From NCBI GenBank assembly GCA_016218765.1, contig JACRCZ010000144.1, positions 1 to 43,268 on the forward strand: a stretch of DNA of 43,268 bases. The letters run 5' to 3'. This stretch comes from Deltaproteobacteria bacterium. Its GTDB lineage: Bacteria > Myxococcota_A > Polyangia > DRWM01 > JAAZOP01. Positions 1 to 8,410 of the stretch are shown one piece after another (positions within the stretch are counted from its first letter, which is position 1; every line of letters begins with the position of its first letter). Below the pieces are notes generated by a model. The model did not search any database. It saw only the letters and a list, made by a program, of their open reading frames with translations, and had not been told where the DNA came from. The position numbers and the translations under genes were made by a program.

Positions 1-2
1 CG

Positions 3-839
3 GCGGCGGCCCCGCGCATCGAGGTCGCCGCGGCTCCGGCCGATACCGCGCCCGCGGAACCGCCGCAGGCGCAGCCGCCCGCGCCGGCGCAGGCCCCGGT
101 CGTCGCCGCGCTGCCTCCGGTCGTCAAGCCGCCCTCGCCCGGGATCGGCGCGAAGACCGACGCCGGCACGCCCGCCGCGGACGCCGCGACCACGGCACCC
201 GCCGCCGACGCAACGGCGACCGCGCCGGCCGAACCCGCGGCCGCGGAGGGCGACCTGACCGCGGACCAGATCATCGCCCGCGTCCAGGAGCTCTACGACG
301 GCACGACGTCCTTCCAGGCGAACTTCCGCCAGGTCTTCCGGCATCGCCTCAATCCCGAACGCTCCAAGGAAGCGACCGGCGTCGTCTACCTCCAGAAACC
401 GGGCAAGATGCGCTGGGAGTACCACGACCCCGAACGCAAGCTCATCGTCTCCGACGGAACCACCCTGTGGGCCTACGAGCCCGAAGACAACCAGGTCTTC
501 GAACAATCCCTGTCGGACACCGACCTCCCCAGCGCCGTCTCGTTCCTCCTCGGCTCCGGCTCCCTCGCCAGCGAGTTCGACGTCCGCCTGGTCGAGGAAG
601 ACGCCGACGCCTCGCCCGACCGCTACGTCCTCGAGCTGCGACCCAAGACCCCGTCCTCCCAGTACTCCCGCCTGCTCTTCGTCGTGGATCGCTCCGACTT
701 CCAGGTCGTGCGCACCGTCGTCATCGACCATTCCGGCAACACCAACTCGATCGAATTCGCAGGCATCACCCTCAACGGCGACATCCCCGCCAGCCAGTTC
801 CGCTTCGTCCGCCCCGAAGGCGCTCGCATCATCCGCTAG
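3..839 (+). CDS. lolA: LolA-like outer-membrane lipoprotein carrier (5' truncated)
   Basis: The reading frame is open from the left edge, so the N-terminus, including any signal peptide, is missing. The first ~80 visible residues are Ala/Pro-rich (a periplasmic linker-like stretch). A LolA-type domain follows from about position 243: DQIIARVQELYDGTTSFQ, then FRQVF, GVVYLQKPGKMRWEY and DGTTLWAYEPEDNQVF, which are the classic start and first strands of the LolA/LolB half-barrel. LolA carries lipoproteins across the periplasm to the outer membrane, which suits a window so rich in lipoprotein genes. Family members are usually about 200 residues, so the Ala/Pro-rich extension is unusual. The gene is convergent with the next one; the stop codons overlap by 11 bp. 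An internal ATG at 408 is too late to be the start because the domain begins upstream of it. Confidence 0.85.
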   Translation, partial: AAAPRIEVAAAPADTAPAEPPQAQPPAPAQAPVVAALPPVVKPPSPGIGAKTDAGTPAADAATTAPAADATATAPAEPAAAEGDLTADQIIARVQELYDGTTSFQANFRQVFRHRLNPERSKEATGVVYLQKPGKMRWEYHDPERKLIVSDGTTLWAYEPEDNQVFEQSLSDTDLPSAVSFLLGSGSLASEFDVRLVEEDADASPDRYVLELRPKTPSSQYSRLLFVVDRSDFQVVRTVVIDHSGNTNSIEFAGITLNGDIPASQFRFVRPEGARIIR

Positions 840-2169
840 CCGGATCCCCGATCGCTCGCAGCACCCCGTCGTCGCACCCGAAGTACACCGTCCCGTCGTC
901 CCCCAGGATCGGACCCCCGTCCACGTCGTCCGGCACGCGGAACGTCCACAGCTCCTCCCCCTCGCTCGTCACCGCCCGCACGAACCCCCCCGGCGCCCCG
1001 AACAACACCACCCCCTCCGGATCGACGACCGGCGACGACCGGATCCCGTACTCCGCCGTCGGACCCGTCCCCGCATCGACCGTCCAGCGCACCCAGCCCC
1101 CCTCCCCGTCGATCGCCATCAGCCGCGCCACCGGCCCGAACGTCGTCACGTAGACCCGACCCTCCGCGTCGACCGCCACGCCGCTCCGCACGAACCCGCC
1201 CGCGTCCACCGTCCACCGCCGCTTCCCCCCGAACGAGATCGCATGCACCTTGCCGTCGTCCCCGCCGACGTAGATCGCCTCCCGCAGCTCGTCCACCGCC
1301 GGCGTGCCGTCCACGTCCGCCGCCGTGTCGTAGGTCCACCGCACCGCCCCGGCCGGACGCAGCGCCCACACCTTGTCGTCCTGCGAACCCACCACCACCG
1401 TCCCGTCCGGCAACAGCGCCGGCGACGAGAAGACCTTGTTCCCCAAAGCCGTCCGCCACCGCACCGTCCCCCGCACATCGAACGCGTACACGTACAACCC
1501 CGCGCCCACGTACCCCACGCCGCCCCTCACGATCGGCGCCGTGTCCACGTCGTGCAGCTCGGGCTTCTCCGTGTCCTCCGCCGGCAGGATCGTCCACTTC
1601 GGCAGCCCGGCCCCTCCCAGCGCGTACAAGGCGTCCGTGTCCGCACCCACGTAGATCGCACCGTCGTCGTCGATGAACGGCGTCGAGTACACCCGGTCGC
1701 CGGGCTCGAACGTCCACCGCCGCGCCCCGTCCGGCCCCACGCCCGCGATCGCTCCGCCGAGCGACGCGACCACGACCGTCCCGTCCGGCGCGATCACCGG
1801 CTGCGCCCGGATCTCTCCCCCCACCGTGTGCTCCCACCGCAGCACCGGCGCCCGCGGCGCCTTCCCCTTCGCCCGCCCGGTCCGGTACCGCCCCGCCCGG
1901 AAGGACCGGAACCCGTCCCCCAACTCCCGCACCGGCGGCGGCGCCGCCGCCTCGACCGCAACCTCGGCCTCCGCGGCCTCCACCCCCTCGGCCCCGCCGC
2001 CCACGTCCGCTACCGGCCCCGCCTCCGCCACTTCCTTTGCAGCGGCTTCGTCCGCCCCCGCGTCCCGCGCCGCCGCTTCTCCCCGCACTTTCCCCCCGGC
2101 CTCTCCCGTCCCCCGACAGGCGACCATCACGAGCGCCGCGACCACCCATCCCCGTCCGCCGTCCCTCAT
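829..2169 (-). CDS. Lipoprotein with PQQ-like beta-propeller repeats
   Basis: A 446-residue protein. The start at 2169 is chosen because it opens directly into a lipoprotein signal peptide (MRDGGRGWVVAALVMVAC, lipid Cys18); the frame stays open further upstream but without signal-like sequence. After the Cys comes about 70 residues of Ala/Glu/Asp-rich linker. The remainder is made of repeated propeller blades with PQQ-like signatures such as APDGTVVVASLGG, DDDGAIYVGADTDALYAL, LPDGTVVVGSQDDKVWAL and GDDGTVYFGCDDGVLRAI. Such proteins act as outer-membrane scaffolds (BamB-like) or sugar/cofactor-binding surface propellers; nothing here proves PQQ binding or an enzyme activity. It is divergent from the RadC-like gene, with 166 bp between starts. 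Confidence 0.85.
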   Translation of the reverse strand: MRDGGRGWVVAALVMVACRGTGEAGGKVRGEAAARDAGADEAAAKEVAEAGPVADVGGGAEGVEAAEAEVAVEAAAPPPVRELGDGFRSFRAGRYRTGRAKGKAPRAPVLRWEHTVGGEIRAQPVIAPDGTVVVASLGGAIAGVGPDGARRWTFEPGDRVYSTPFIDDDGAIYVGADTDALYALGGAGLPKWTILPAEDTEKPELHDVDTAPIVRGGVGYVGAGLYVYAFDVRGTVRWRTALGNKVFSSPALLPDGTVVVGSQDDKVWALRPAGAVRWTYDTAADVDGTPAVDELREAIYVGGDDGKVHAISFGGKRRWTVDAGGFVRSGVAVDAEGRVYVTTFGPVARLMAIDGEGGWVRWTVDAGTGPTAEYGIRSSPVVDPEGVVLFGAPGGFVRAVTSEGEELWTFRVPDDVDGGPILGDDGTVYFGCDDGVLRAIGDPASG

Positions 2170-2335
2170 CGCCGCACCTATCGCCCATTCCCCTCCGCGG
2201 ATCAACGATCGATGACGCCTTGCCATCCCGCCGGCGGCCGCCGCCGGCCCGCCGGCGGCGCCGCGCACTTGTCCCGCGATTCCGCACCCCACGGCGCCCC
2301 GCATCACGGCACGGCGGTCGCACGGCACCACGGCG

Positions 2336-3070
2336 ATGGACAACTCGCTCGATGCCGCCGCACGCAAGCCGCACCCACCCGCTCTCCTCGAGAGCGTCGG
2401 CCTCGGGCCGGACGTCGCCGCCCCGTCGCCGCCCCGAGCGCCCGTCGCGTCCGCCCCGGACGCGCCGCACGCTTGGTCCGACGAGGCGCTGGGCGCGTTC
2501 CTTGCCGGCACCCCCCATTCCGATCACCCGCCTCCGCTCCGTCCCGATCGCCCTCCCGCCAGGCTCCCGTCCCCCGCACGCGACCCGGGCCCGGGCGGGA
2601 GCCGCTCCCCGGCAATTCGTGACGCCGTCGCGCTCGAGACCCTCCGCCGCCTGCGGAGCAACCGTCGCCCCCCAGCGCCTCCCGCCCTCCGCTGCTCCGC
2701 CGACGCCTGGGCGCAGCTCGGCCCGCGCCTCTCCCGCCGCACCCGCGAGGAGTTCTTCGTCGTCGCGCTCGACGCCCGCAACCGCCTGCTCTCGTGCCGT
2801 CGCGCCGCCCTCGGCTCGCTCTCCACCTGCCTCGTCCACCCCCGCGAGGTTTTCGCGCCGCTCCTGCGCCGCCGCGCCGCCGCCGCGCTCCTCGTCCACA
2901 ACCACCCCTCGGGCGACCCGGACCCCAGCCCCGAGGACGAAACGCTGACCGAGCGTCTCGTCGCCGCGGGTCTCCTCCTCGGCATCCCCGTCCTCGATCA
3001 CCTCATCATCGCCCGGCACGGCTACGTGAGCCTCCGGGACCTGGGCAAGATGGGGGATCGCCGCGGTTGA
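2336..3070 (+). CDS. RadC-like JAB/JAMM domain protein with atypical N-terminus
   Basis: A 244-residue protein whose C-terminal ~120 residues match the RadC (JAB1/MPN-like) domain: EEFFVVALDARNRLL, LVHPREVF, and the metal-binding signature HNHPSGDPDPSPED with His188 and His190, followed by ERLVAAGLLLGIPVLDHLII. These residues would coordinate zinc as in JAMM proteins. The biochemical role of RadC proteins is unsettled; they are widespread in chromosomes and mobile elements. The N-terminal ~90 residues are Pro/Ala/Arg-rich and lack a recognisable helix-hairpin-helix region, which canonical RadC has. The exact start is therefore uncertain; 2336 is the first ATG. The stop lies 58 bp before the chosen korD start, so it may be transcribed with the kor operon. 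Confidence 0.75.
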   Translation: MDNSLDAAARKPHPPALLESVGLGPDVAAPSPPRAPVASAPDAPHAWSDEALGAFLAGTPHSDHPPPLRPDRPPARLPSPARDPGPGGSRSPAIRDAVALETLRRLRSNRRPPAPPALRCSADAWAQLGPRLSRRTREEFFVVALDARNRLLSCRRAALGSLSTCLVHPREVFAPLLRRRAAAALLVHNHPSGDPDPSPEDETLTERLVAAGLLLGIPVLDHLIIARHGYVSLRDLGKMGDRRG

Positions 3071-3128
3071 CATGGATGCCCCACCCGACTATCCCCAGCC
3101 CCCGATCGGGGGAGACCGGGAGTGGGTG

Positions 3129-3416
3129 ATGGCTGACGGTGCGAGCGACGATCGCAAGCCGGTCAAGGGGCCGGCCAAAGGTGACGTCTACGTCCTGCGC
3201 GAGCGCTGCAAGGGTTGCGGGTTCTGCGTCGAGTTCTGCCCGACGCACGTGCTGGAGATGTCGCACGACTACAACCCCAAGGGCTACCACTACCCGCTCG
3301 TGTCCAAGCCCGAGGCGTGCAACGGCTGCGACCTGTGCGGCATGTTCTGCCCGGACTTCGCCATCTACGGGGTGCGACGGAGGGCGGCATGCAAGCCGAT
3401 CGCATCGGCGTCCTGA
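3129..3416 (+). CDS. korD: 2-oxoacid:ferredoxin oxidoreductase, ferredoxin-like delta subunit
   Basis: A 95-residue small iron-sulfur protein with two 4Fe-4S cluster motifs: CKGCGFCVEFCP (Cys27, 30, 33, 37) and CNGCDLCGMFCP (Cys64, 67, 70, 74). It would pass electrons from the thiamine-dependent catalytic core (korAB) to external ferredoxin. The start at 3129 is preferred over the upstream in-frame ATG at 3072 because a GGGAG sequence lies 6 nt before it, while 3072 has no ribosome site and adds a Pro-rich segment that the family lacks. Its 3' end overlaps korA by 28 nt, consistent with translational coupling. The order D-A-B-C is seen in many KorABCD operons. Confidence 0.9.
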   Translation: MADGASDDRKPVKGPAKGDVYVLRERCKGCGFCVEFCPTHVLEMSHDYNPKGYHYPLVSKPEACNGCDLCGMFCPDFAIYGVRRRAACKPIASAS

Positions 3417-4549
3417 CCGGCGTCCACTTCATCGACGGCGACTTCGCCGCCGCCGAAGGCGCCATCGCCGCAGGCTGCCGCTTCGCCGCAGGCTACCCCA
3501 TCACACCCTCGACCGAAGTCGTCGAACGGCTGGCCTCCCGCTTCCCCTTCGTCGGCGGACTGTTCATCCAGATGGAGGACGAGATCGCCTCCTCCATCGC
3601 CATCCAGGGCGCCGTCTGGGCCGGAGCAAAGGCCATCACCGTCTCCTCCGGCCCCGGCATCTCCCTCATGGCCGAGCACATCGGCTACGCCGCCATGACC
3701 GAGACACCCTGCGTCTTCGTCAACGTCCAGCGCGGCGGGCCCTCCACCGGCCTGCCCACCCTCCCAGGCCAGGCCGACGTCATGCAGGCCCGCTGGGGCT
3801 CCCACGGCGACTACGCCATCATCGCCCTCTGCCCCAACTCGCCCCAGGAGGCGTTCGATCTCGCCGTCACCGCGTTCAACTTCGCCGAACGCTACCGCAG
3901 CCCCGTCATGCTGCTCCTGGACGAGTGCATCGGCCACATGCTGGAGAAGGTCGTCATCCCCCCGGCCGACGAAATCGAAGTCGTCCCGCGCCGGCTGACC
4001 GAGAAGAAACCCGGCGACTACCTCCCGTACCTCCCCGGCGACAACATGGTCCCCGAAATGGTCAAGGCCGGAATGGGTCACCGCTTCCATATCACCGGCC
4101 TCACGCACGACGAACGCGGCTACCCCGTCATGACCGCCGCCGCCCAGGAAAAACTCGTCCGCCGCCTCGTCGACAAGATCCGCCTCGCCTCCCGCGACCT
4201 CGCCCTCTACGAGGCACGCTGGCTCGATGACGCCGAAGTCGTCGTCCTGAGCTACGGCATCACCTCCAGGGTCGTCCACCGCGCCGTCGAAGTCGCCCGC
4301 GAACGCGGCGCGAAAGTCGGCCAGCTCCGCCTCAAGACGATCTGGCCGTTCCCCGAACACCTCATCGACCAGCTGCTCGGCGGTCGCGTGCGCAGCATCG
4401 TCGTCCCGGAGCTGAACCTCGGTCAGCTCGTCCTGGAAGTCGAACGCACGACCCGCGGTCGCGCCAAGGTCGTGCCCATCGGACACGCAGGCGGCACCGT
4501 GCACGAAGTGGGGGTCATCGTCGAGGCCATCCTGGAGGCCGCCAAATGA
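3389..4549 (+). CDS. korA: 2-oxoacid:acceptor oxidoreductase, alpha subunit
   Basis: A 386-residue alpha subunit of a 2-oxoacid:ferredoxin oxidoreductase, closest in feel to 2-oxoglutarate (Kor) enzymes. Recognisable elements are GYPITPSTEVVE at about residue 35, QMEDEIASSIAIQGAVWAGA, TVSSGPGISLMAEHIGYA, and TGLPTLPGQADVMQARWGSHGD. The C-terminal domain has the expected transketolase-C-like segment (VVVLSYGITSRVVHRAVEVA). With KorB it catalyses CoA-dependent oxidative decarboxylation of a 2-oxoacid with reduction of ferredoxin. The ATG at 3389 lies inside the end of korD. The stop overlaps the korB start (ATGA). The true substrate (2-oxoglutarate versus branched-chain 2-oxoacid) cannot be fixed from sequence alone. 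Confidence 0.93.
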   Translation: MQADRIGVLTGVHFIDGDFAAAEGAIAAGCRFAAGYPITPSTEVVERLASRFPFVGGLFIQMEDEIASSIAIQGAVWAGAKAITVSSGPGISLMAEHIGYAAMTETPCVFVNVQRGGPSTGLPTLPGQADVMQARWGSHGDYAIIALCPNSPQEAFDLAVTAFNFAERYRSPVMLLLDECIGHMLEKVVIPPADEIEVVPRRLTEKKPGDYLPYLPGDNMVPEMVKAGMGHRFHITGLTHDERGYPVMTAAAQEKLVRRLVDKIRLASRDLALYEARWLDDAEVVVLSYGITSRVVHRAVEVARERGAKVGQLRLKTIWPFPEHLIDQLLGGRVRSIVVPELNLGQLVLEVERTTRGRAKVVPIGHAGGTVHEVGVIVEAILEAAK

Positions 4550-5514
4550 GCACTCCCGTTGCGACCCACGAACGTCCCGACGCACCCGTGCGCGCCGAGG
4601 CCCCGGGCTGCGAACCCCCGGAAAACCCCGTCACCAAGTTCCTGCGCACCGACCGCCTGCCCCACATCTGGTGCGCCGGCTGCGGCATCGGCACCAGCGT
4701 CAACTGCTTCGCCCGCGCCGTCGATGCCTGCAAGATCCCCCTCGACAACATCTCCGTCGTCTCCGGCATCGGTTGCACCGGACGCGTCGCGGGCTACCTG
4801 CGCCTCGACTCCTTCCACACCACCCACGGCCGCGCCATCCCCTTCGCCACGGGCCTCAAGCTCGCCAACCCCGAGCTCAAGGTCGTCGTCTACTCCGGCG
4901 ACGGCGACCTCACCGCCATCGGCGGCAACCACCTCATCCACGCCGGCCGCCGCAACGTCGACCTCACCGTCATCTGCGTCAACAACTTCACCTACGGCAT
5001 GACCGGCGGTCAGGTCGCTCCGACCACCCCGCTCCAGGCCGTCGCCACCACCACGCCCTACGGCAACCTCGAAGAGCCCTTCAACCTCTGCCACCTGGCG
5101 GACTCCGCAGGCGCCGTCTACGTCGCCCGCTGGACCACCTACCACGTCCGCCAGCTCCAGAAGTCCATCACCAAGGCCCTGCAGAAGCACGGCTTCTCGT
5201 TCGTCGAGGTCCTCTCCCCGTGCCCCACCCTCTACGGCCGCCGCAACCGCGTCGGCGACGGGCTGGCCATGGAACGCATGTTCAAGGAACGCTGCGTCAT
5301 CAAGAACGGCGCGGCGACCCACGACACCGCGTTCGACGCCCTCGCCTCGGGTCAGATCCCCATCGGCGACTTCGTCGACCGCGACCGCCCCGCCTTCCTG
5401 CAACGCTACAACCAGGTCATGCGCGCCCAGCTCGGCGACGACTTCGTGCCGTACGGCGAGCCGGAAATCGACACCCGGGCCGAGGCCGACCAGTTCGCGG
5501 GACCGGAAGGGTAG
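4546..5514 (+). CDS. korB: 2-oxoacid:acceptor oxidoreductase, beta subunit (thiamine diphosphate binding)
   Basis: A 322-residue beta subunit carrying the thiamine-diphosphate/Mg site: GDGD at residues 118-121 followed by LTAIGGNHLIHAGRRN and the closing VICVNN, the standard GDG-(N~25)-NN arrangement. Upstream, HIWCAGCGIG and VSGIGCTGRVAGY are family hallmarks, the Cys residues matching those that ligate a proximal iron-sulfur cluster in related enzymes. SPCPTLYGRRNR is the conserved C-terminal signature. The start overlaps the korA stop by 4 nt, a typical coupled junction. The N-terminal ~30 residues are a variable extension. Confidence 0.95.
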   Translation: MSTPVATHERPDAPVRAEAPGCEPPENPVTKFLRTDRLPHIWCAGCGIGTSVNCFARAVDACKIPLDNISVVSGIGCTGRVAGYLRLDSFHTTHGRAIPFATGLKLANPELKVVVYSGDGDLTAIGGNHLIHAGRRNVDLTVICVNNFTYGMTGGQVAPTTPLQAVATTTPYGNLEEPFNLCHLADSAGAVYVARWTTYHVRQLQKSITKALQKHGFSFVEVLSPCPTLYGRRNRVGDGLAMERMFKERCVIKNGAATHDTAFDALASGQIPIGDFVDRDRPAFLQRYNQVMRAQLGDDFVPYGEPEIDTRAEADQFAGPEG

Positions 5515-5527
5515 GGCGGGTGCTGCC

Positions 5528-6109
5528 ATGAGCGAAGCCAACACGAGCGAGATCCGCATCGCGGGATTCGGCGGACAGGGCGTCATCCTCGCCGGCATGA
5601 TCCTCGGCAAGGGCGCCACCATCTTCGAGAACCGCCACGCCACCCTGGTGCAGAGCTTCGGACCCGAGGCCCGCGGCGGATCGTGCTCCGCCCAGGTCGT
5701 CCTCTCCGATCAACCCATCGCCTACCCCTACGTCGCTCGCCCCCGCATCCTCGTCGCCATGAGCCAGGAGGCGTTCGAACGCTTCGCCCCGGACCTCGCG
5801 CCCAACGGCCTCCTCGTCTACGAACAGGACCTCGTCAAGGTCCACGACCTCCGCCCCGATCTCCGCAGCTTCGGCATCCCCGCCACCCGCATCGCCGAGG
5901 AGCTCCGCCGCCGCATGGTCCTCAACATCGTCATGGTCGGCTTCGTCGCCGCCGTCACCGGTCTCGTCGGCGTCGAGGCCGCGCGCAAGGCCGTCGTCGA
6001 CTCCGTGCCCAAGGGCACCGAACACCTCAACGTCACCGCGTTCGACAAGGGCTGCGAGTACGGCCGCCGCCTCATCGCCGGCGGCCCCGCGGGGGAGGGC
6101 AAGGCCTGA
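5528..6109 (+). CDS. korC: 2-oxoacid:acceptor oxidoreductase, gamma subunit
   Basis: A 193-residue gamma subunit. It opens with IRIAGFGGQGVILAGMILGKGA, the POR/KOR gamma-domain start, followed by QSFGPEARGGSCSAQVVLSD, the other diagnostic block. It completes the four-subunit Kor complex with the three preceding genes; only 13 nt separate it from korB. The final residues are followed at once by the acetyltransferase start, whose ATG shares one base with the korC stop (TGATG), so five genes appear to be one transcript. Confidence 0.93.
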   Translation: MSEANTSEIRIAGFGGQGVILAGMILGKGATIFENRHATLVQSFGPEARGGSCSAQVVLSDQPIAYPYVARPRILVAMSQEAFERFAPDLAPNGLLVYEQDLVKVHDLRPDLRSFGIPATRIAEELRRRMVLNIVMVGFVAAVTGLVGVEAARKAVVDSVPKGTEHLNVTAFDKGCEYGRRLIAGGPAGEGKA

Positions 6110-6708
6110 TGCACCACTTCTCGTTCCCGGAGACGTATACCTCGCCCGACGGCACCGAGTTCGTCGTCCGCCCCATCGCGGTCTCCGACCGCGACACCTT
6201 CTGCACCTTCTTCGCCGCCCTCCCCGAGCGCGATCGTCTCTTCTTCCAGGAGGATCTCTCCGTCGCCGCCCAGGCCGAACGCTGGGTCGCGGGCGTCGAG
6301 GCCGGCCGCACCTACGCCCTCATCGCCGTCGCCGACGACAGGATCGTTGGCCAGGTCTCCCTCTACCGCCGCCTCCACGGCTGGACCCGCCTCGTCGGCT
6401 ACATCCTCGCCGCCGTCCGCCCCGACTTCCGCGGACGCGGCATCGCCGGCCACCTCATCCGCCGCATCCTCGAAATCGCCGTCCAGATGGGCCTGGACAA
6501 GGTCGTCGCCGAAACCCTCACCGGCCAGCGCCGCGAGCGCAAGATCCTCGAGGCCCACGGCTTCCGCAAGGAAGCCATCCTCCGCGACCACGCCACCGAC
6601 TCCCGCGGCAACAAGCACAACGTCGTCCTCCTCTCCCACAACCTCTACGACCTCTGGCGCCGCCAGGAAGACATGATCATCGACAAGGAGTTCGAGGTCA
6701 TCCCCTGA
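6109..6708 (+). CDS. GNAT family N-acetyltransferase
   Basis: A 199-residue GNAT protein. The acetyl-CoA binding motif A is visible as AAVRPDFRGRGIAGHLIRR (R-G-R-G-I-A pyrophosphate loop), followed by the helix and GLDKVVAETLTGQ and a C-terminal AHGFRKEAILRDHATD strand-loop typical of RimJ/RimL-like or small-molecule acetyltransferases. The substrate is not predictable. Stop-start overlap (TGATG) with korC makes co-translation with the Kor operon likely, which hints at a link to 2-oxoacid metabolism or to acylation control of the complex; that link is inference only. A 9-nt tandem array begins at the base after the stop. Confidence 0.85.
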   Translation: MHHFSFPETYTSPDGTEFVVRPIAVSDRDTFCTFFAALPERDRLFFQEDLSVAAQAERWVAGVEAGRTYALIAVADDRIVGQVSLYRRLHGWTRLVGYILAAVRPDFRGRGIAGHLIRRILEIAVQMGLDKVVAETLTGQRRERKILEAHGFRKEAILRDHATDSRGNKHNVVLLSHNLYDLWRRQEDMIIDKEFEVIP

Positions 6709-6744
6709 GAAGTGCGGGAAGTGCGGGAAGTGCGGGAAGTGCGG
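6709..6744 (+). repeat. Tandem array, four copies of a 9-mer
   Basis: Four perfect contiguous copies of GAAGTGCGG start at the first base after the GNAT stop codon. The array fills most of the 51-bp convergent gap to the next gene. It is one of several short tandem arrays in this window that abut a gene's 3' end. Confidence 0.95.
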
Positions 6745-6759
6745 TAGCGCCCGCCCGGG

Positions 6760-7904
6760 TCAACCATCCAACAGCCAGAGATCGTACAGCAGCTGGAAGT
6801 TGCACCCCGTGCAGTACCACGACGCCCGCGCGTCGCTCTCCCAGTGGTGCCACGCCATCCCGTTCGAATACAGGTGCGACGCGATGAACTCCAGGATCGC
6901 CGTCGCCTCCTCCCGATACCGCGGGTTCCCCGTCTCCTCGTCCAGGAAACGCAGCGCGAACACCAGGTAGTTCTGCGACGACAACGACACGTAGTCCGGG
7001 ACCGTCGAGGAGTACAACGAATGGTAGCCGCCAAGCGCCGCCAGCCGCAACGGCTGGATCGCGTCGAACAGCGCCTCCGCTCGCGCCAGATACGCCGCGT
7101 CCCCCGTCAAACGGTGCGCCAGCGTCCAAACGATCATCATCGCCACGTTGGGGTACAGGTCCAACCGGTCGTCGTCCGGCCGCGCCCGGTAGAATCCTCC
7201 CGCCTCGTCCCACGCGTTCCGGTCGATTCCCCCCGCAATCCGCAGCGCCGCCGTCACCCGCTCCTCGTCCAGCGGGTCGACCACCTCCGCGTACCGCAAC
7301 AGCTCCGCCGCGATGATCCCCGTCACGGCAGTCGGCCCGTACGGATCGACGTCCACCGACGTCGAGTACACGTAGTCCCCGAAGATCGCCGCGGTGTCAT
7401 CCAGCCACGTCATGAGGTCCCCGGCCACCCGGCCCCATCGCGCCTCGCCCGTCAACCGGTACGCCTCGATCATCCCCACGCCCCCGATCAGCACCTCCGC
7501 CGCCCCGGGCCCCTCCATCACCTCCAGGAAATGCCGCACCAGGAACTCTTCGTGCTCCAGCGTCCGTACGGCGAGCCCCACCAGCTCCTCGTCGCACGTC
7601 CGCAACCCCACCGACAGCAGTGCGGGCGGCGCGAACGCCGTGGCGTCCCCGAAATCCTCCGCCCAGTCCCCCTCGTTCATCGGAACTTCCGCCCTCAACC
7701 GCTCCAGGATCGCCGCGTACATCTCCGAAAACGCCGGCGACGCGTCCCCGCCTCGCACACCCCACCGTCCGTCTCCTCTCCCCCCTCGTCCGCCCCTCCC
7801 CCATCCTCCCCCTCCTCGCACCCGCACCCGTCCGGACACTCCCTCGCCGCCTCGCACGCGCCCACCGCCACCGCCGCCATCACCAGGACCGCCACGCTCC
7901 GCAT
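6760..7904 (-). CDS. Predicted secreted lipoprotein, helical-toroid (six-hairpin glycosidase-like), apparent frameshift
   Basis: The N-terminus and body lie in two frames. A lipoprotein signal (MRSVAVLVMAAVAVGAC, lipid Cys17) starts at 7904 and runs through an acidic Gly/Glu/Asp linker with several Cys. The body, from GGDASPAFSEMYAAILERL to the TGA at 6760-6762, is in another frame. The switch must fall around 7750-7840, where the coding strand has several runs of 5-6 G; one missing G would explain it. The ~340-residue body is almost all helical with repeated aromatic and acidic positions (RNAWDEAGGFYRA, HSLYSSTVPDYVSLSSQNY, GMAWHHWESDARASWY), resembling (alpha/alpha)6-barrel carbohydrate enzymes, but no family is certain. 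Sequencing error, true pseudogene and programmed slippage cannot be told apart here. Confidence 0.65.
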
Positions 7905-8012
7905 CGCCCACCGCCTTTCGCAGCAACCGTAGCAGAGCGCGCGTGCATCTCGCCACACGAGCAGGAACGAAGTGTCCCCTCTCCCGTCTTCCCTCTCCCG
8001 TTTCCCCTCCAT

Positions 8013-8093
8013 CATTGCCGCCTGCCCGGCCCGTTTCCGGTCTCTCATCGCATGTTTTGGTATTTACATTCCCCCGCCCCCCTCTGCTACCGT
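8013..8093 (+). promoter_or_regulatory. Promoter-like module, copy A
   Basis: An AT-richer island in a very GC-rich gap. Its core (8047-8073) shares 25 of 27 positions with copy B near 15.6 kb; the central part reads ATGTTTKGGYATTTACATT. Weaker similarity extends left to CATTGCCGCC at 8013 and right to a TACCG at 8088. TTTACA could be a -35-like hexamer and TACCGT a -10-like one, but the spacing (19 nt) is long. It lies 8-88 nt upstream of the GTG of the membrane-protein gene at 8101 and also between two divergent genes. Confidence 0.55.
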
Positions 8094-8100
8094 CCCCCCC

Positions 8101-8394
8101 GTGGACATCCTCCTCGCCGCCTTCGTCGCCCTGATCGTCGGCTCCCTGGGCTCCCGCCTCGCCGGCCAACACGGACGCTACGGCTGCCTCGCGTCCATCG
8201 TGATCGGACTCGTCGGCGCGCTCATCGGGCGGTTCGTCTCCGAGCAGACCGGCGTCCGGGACTTCTGGGTCATCGACCTCGACGGCCGCCCCTTCCCCGT
8301 CTTCTGGTCGATCCTCGGCGCCGCCGTCCTCGTCGCCGTCCTGGCGCTCGTGACCCGCAAACCGCGCCCCCCCGCCCCGCCCCCGAGCGCCTGA
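8101..8394 (+). CDS. GlsB/YeaQ/YmgE-like small membrane protein
   Basis: A 97-residue protein read from a GTG at 8101; the frame is open further upstream, but that part overlaps the AT-rich promoter-like module and is not protein-like. Three hydrophobic segments are visible: ILLAAFVALIVGSL, ASIVIGLVGALIGRF, and FWSILGAAVLVAVLALV. Gly-rich helices around GSRLAGQHGRYGCLASIVIGL resemble the transglycosylase-associated/GlsB stress-response family of ~80-100 residue inner membrane proteins. The function of the family is poorly known. The middle segment DFWVIDLDGRPFPVFW between helices two and three would face one side of the membrane. The gene faces the metalloprotease gene tail to tail, with an 8-nt tandem array between them. 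Confidence 0.65.
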   Translation: MDILLAAFVALIVGSLGSRLAGQHGRYGCLASIVIGLVGALIGRFVSEQTGVRDFWVIDLDGRPFPVFWSILGAAVLVAVLALVTRKPRPPAPPPSA

Positions 8395-8410
8395 GCGCCT
8401 CGCCGCTACC

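Noticed and set aside
3072..3128. Earlier start for korD at 3072
   Set aside because: No ribosome site and a Pro-rich extension absent from the family; 3129 has GGGAG at good spacing.
7972..8100. Upstream extension of the GlsB-like gene to ATG 7972
   Set aside because: This stretch covers the promoter-like module shared with 15.5 kb and does not look like protein; the GTG at 8101 starts the first membrane helix.
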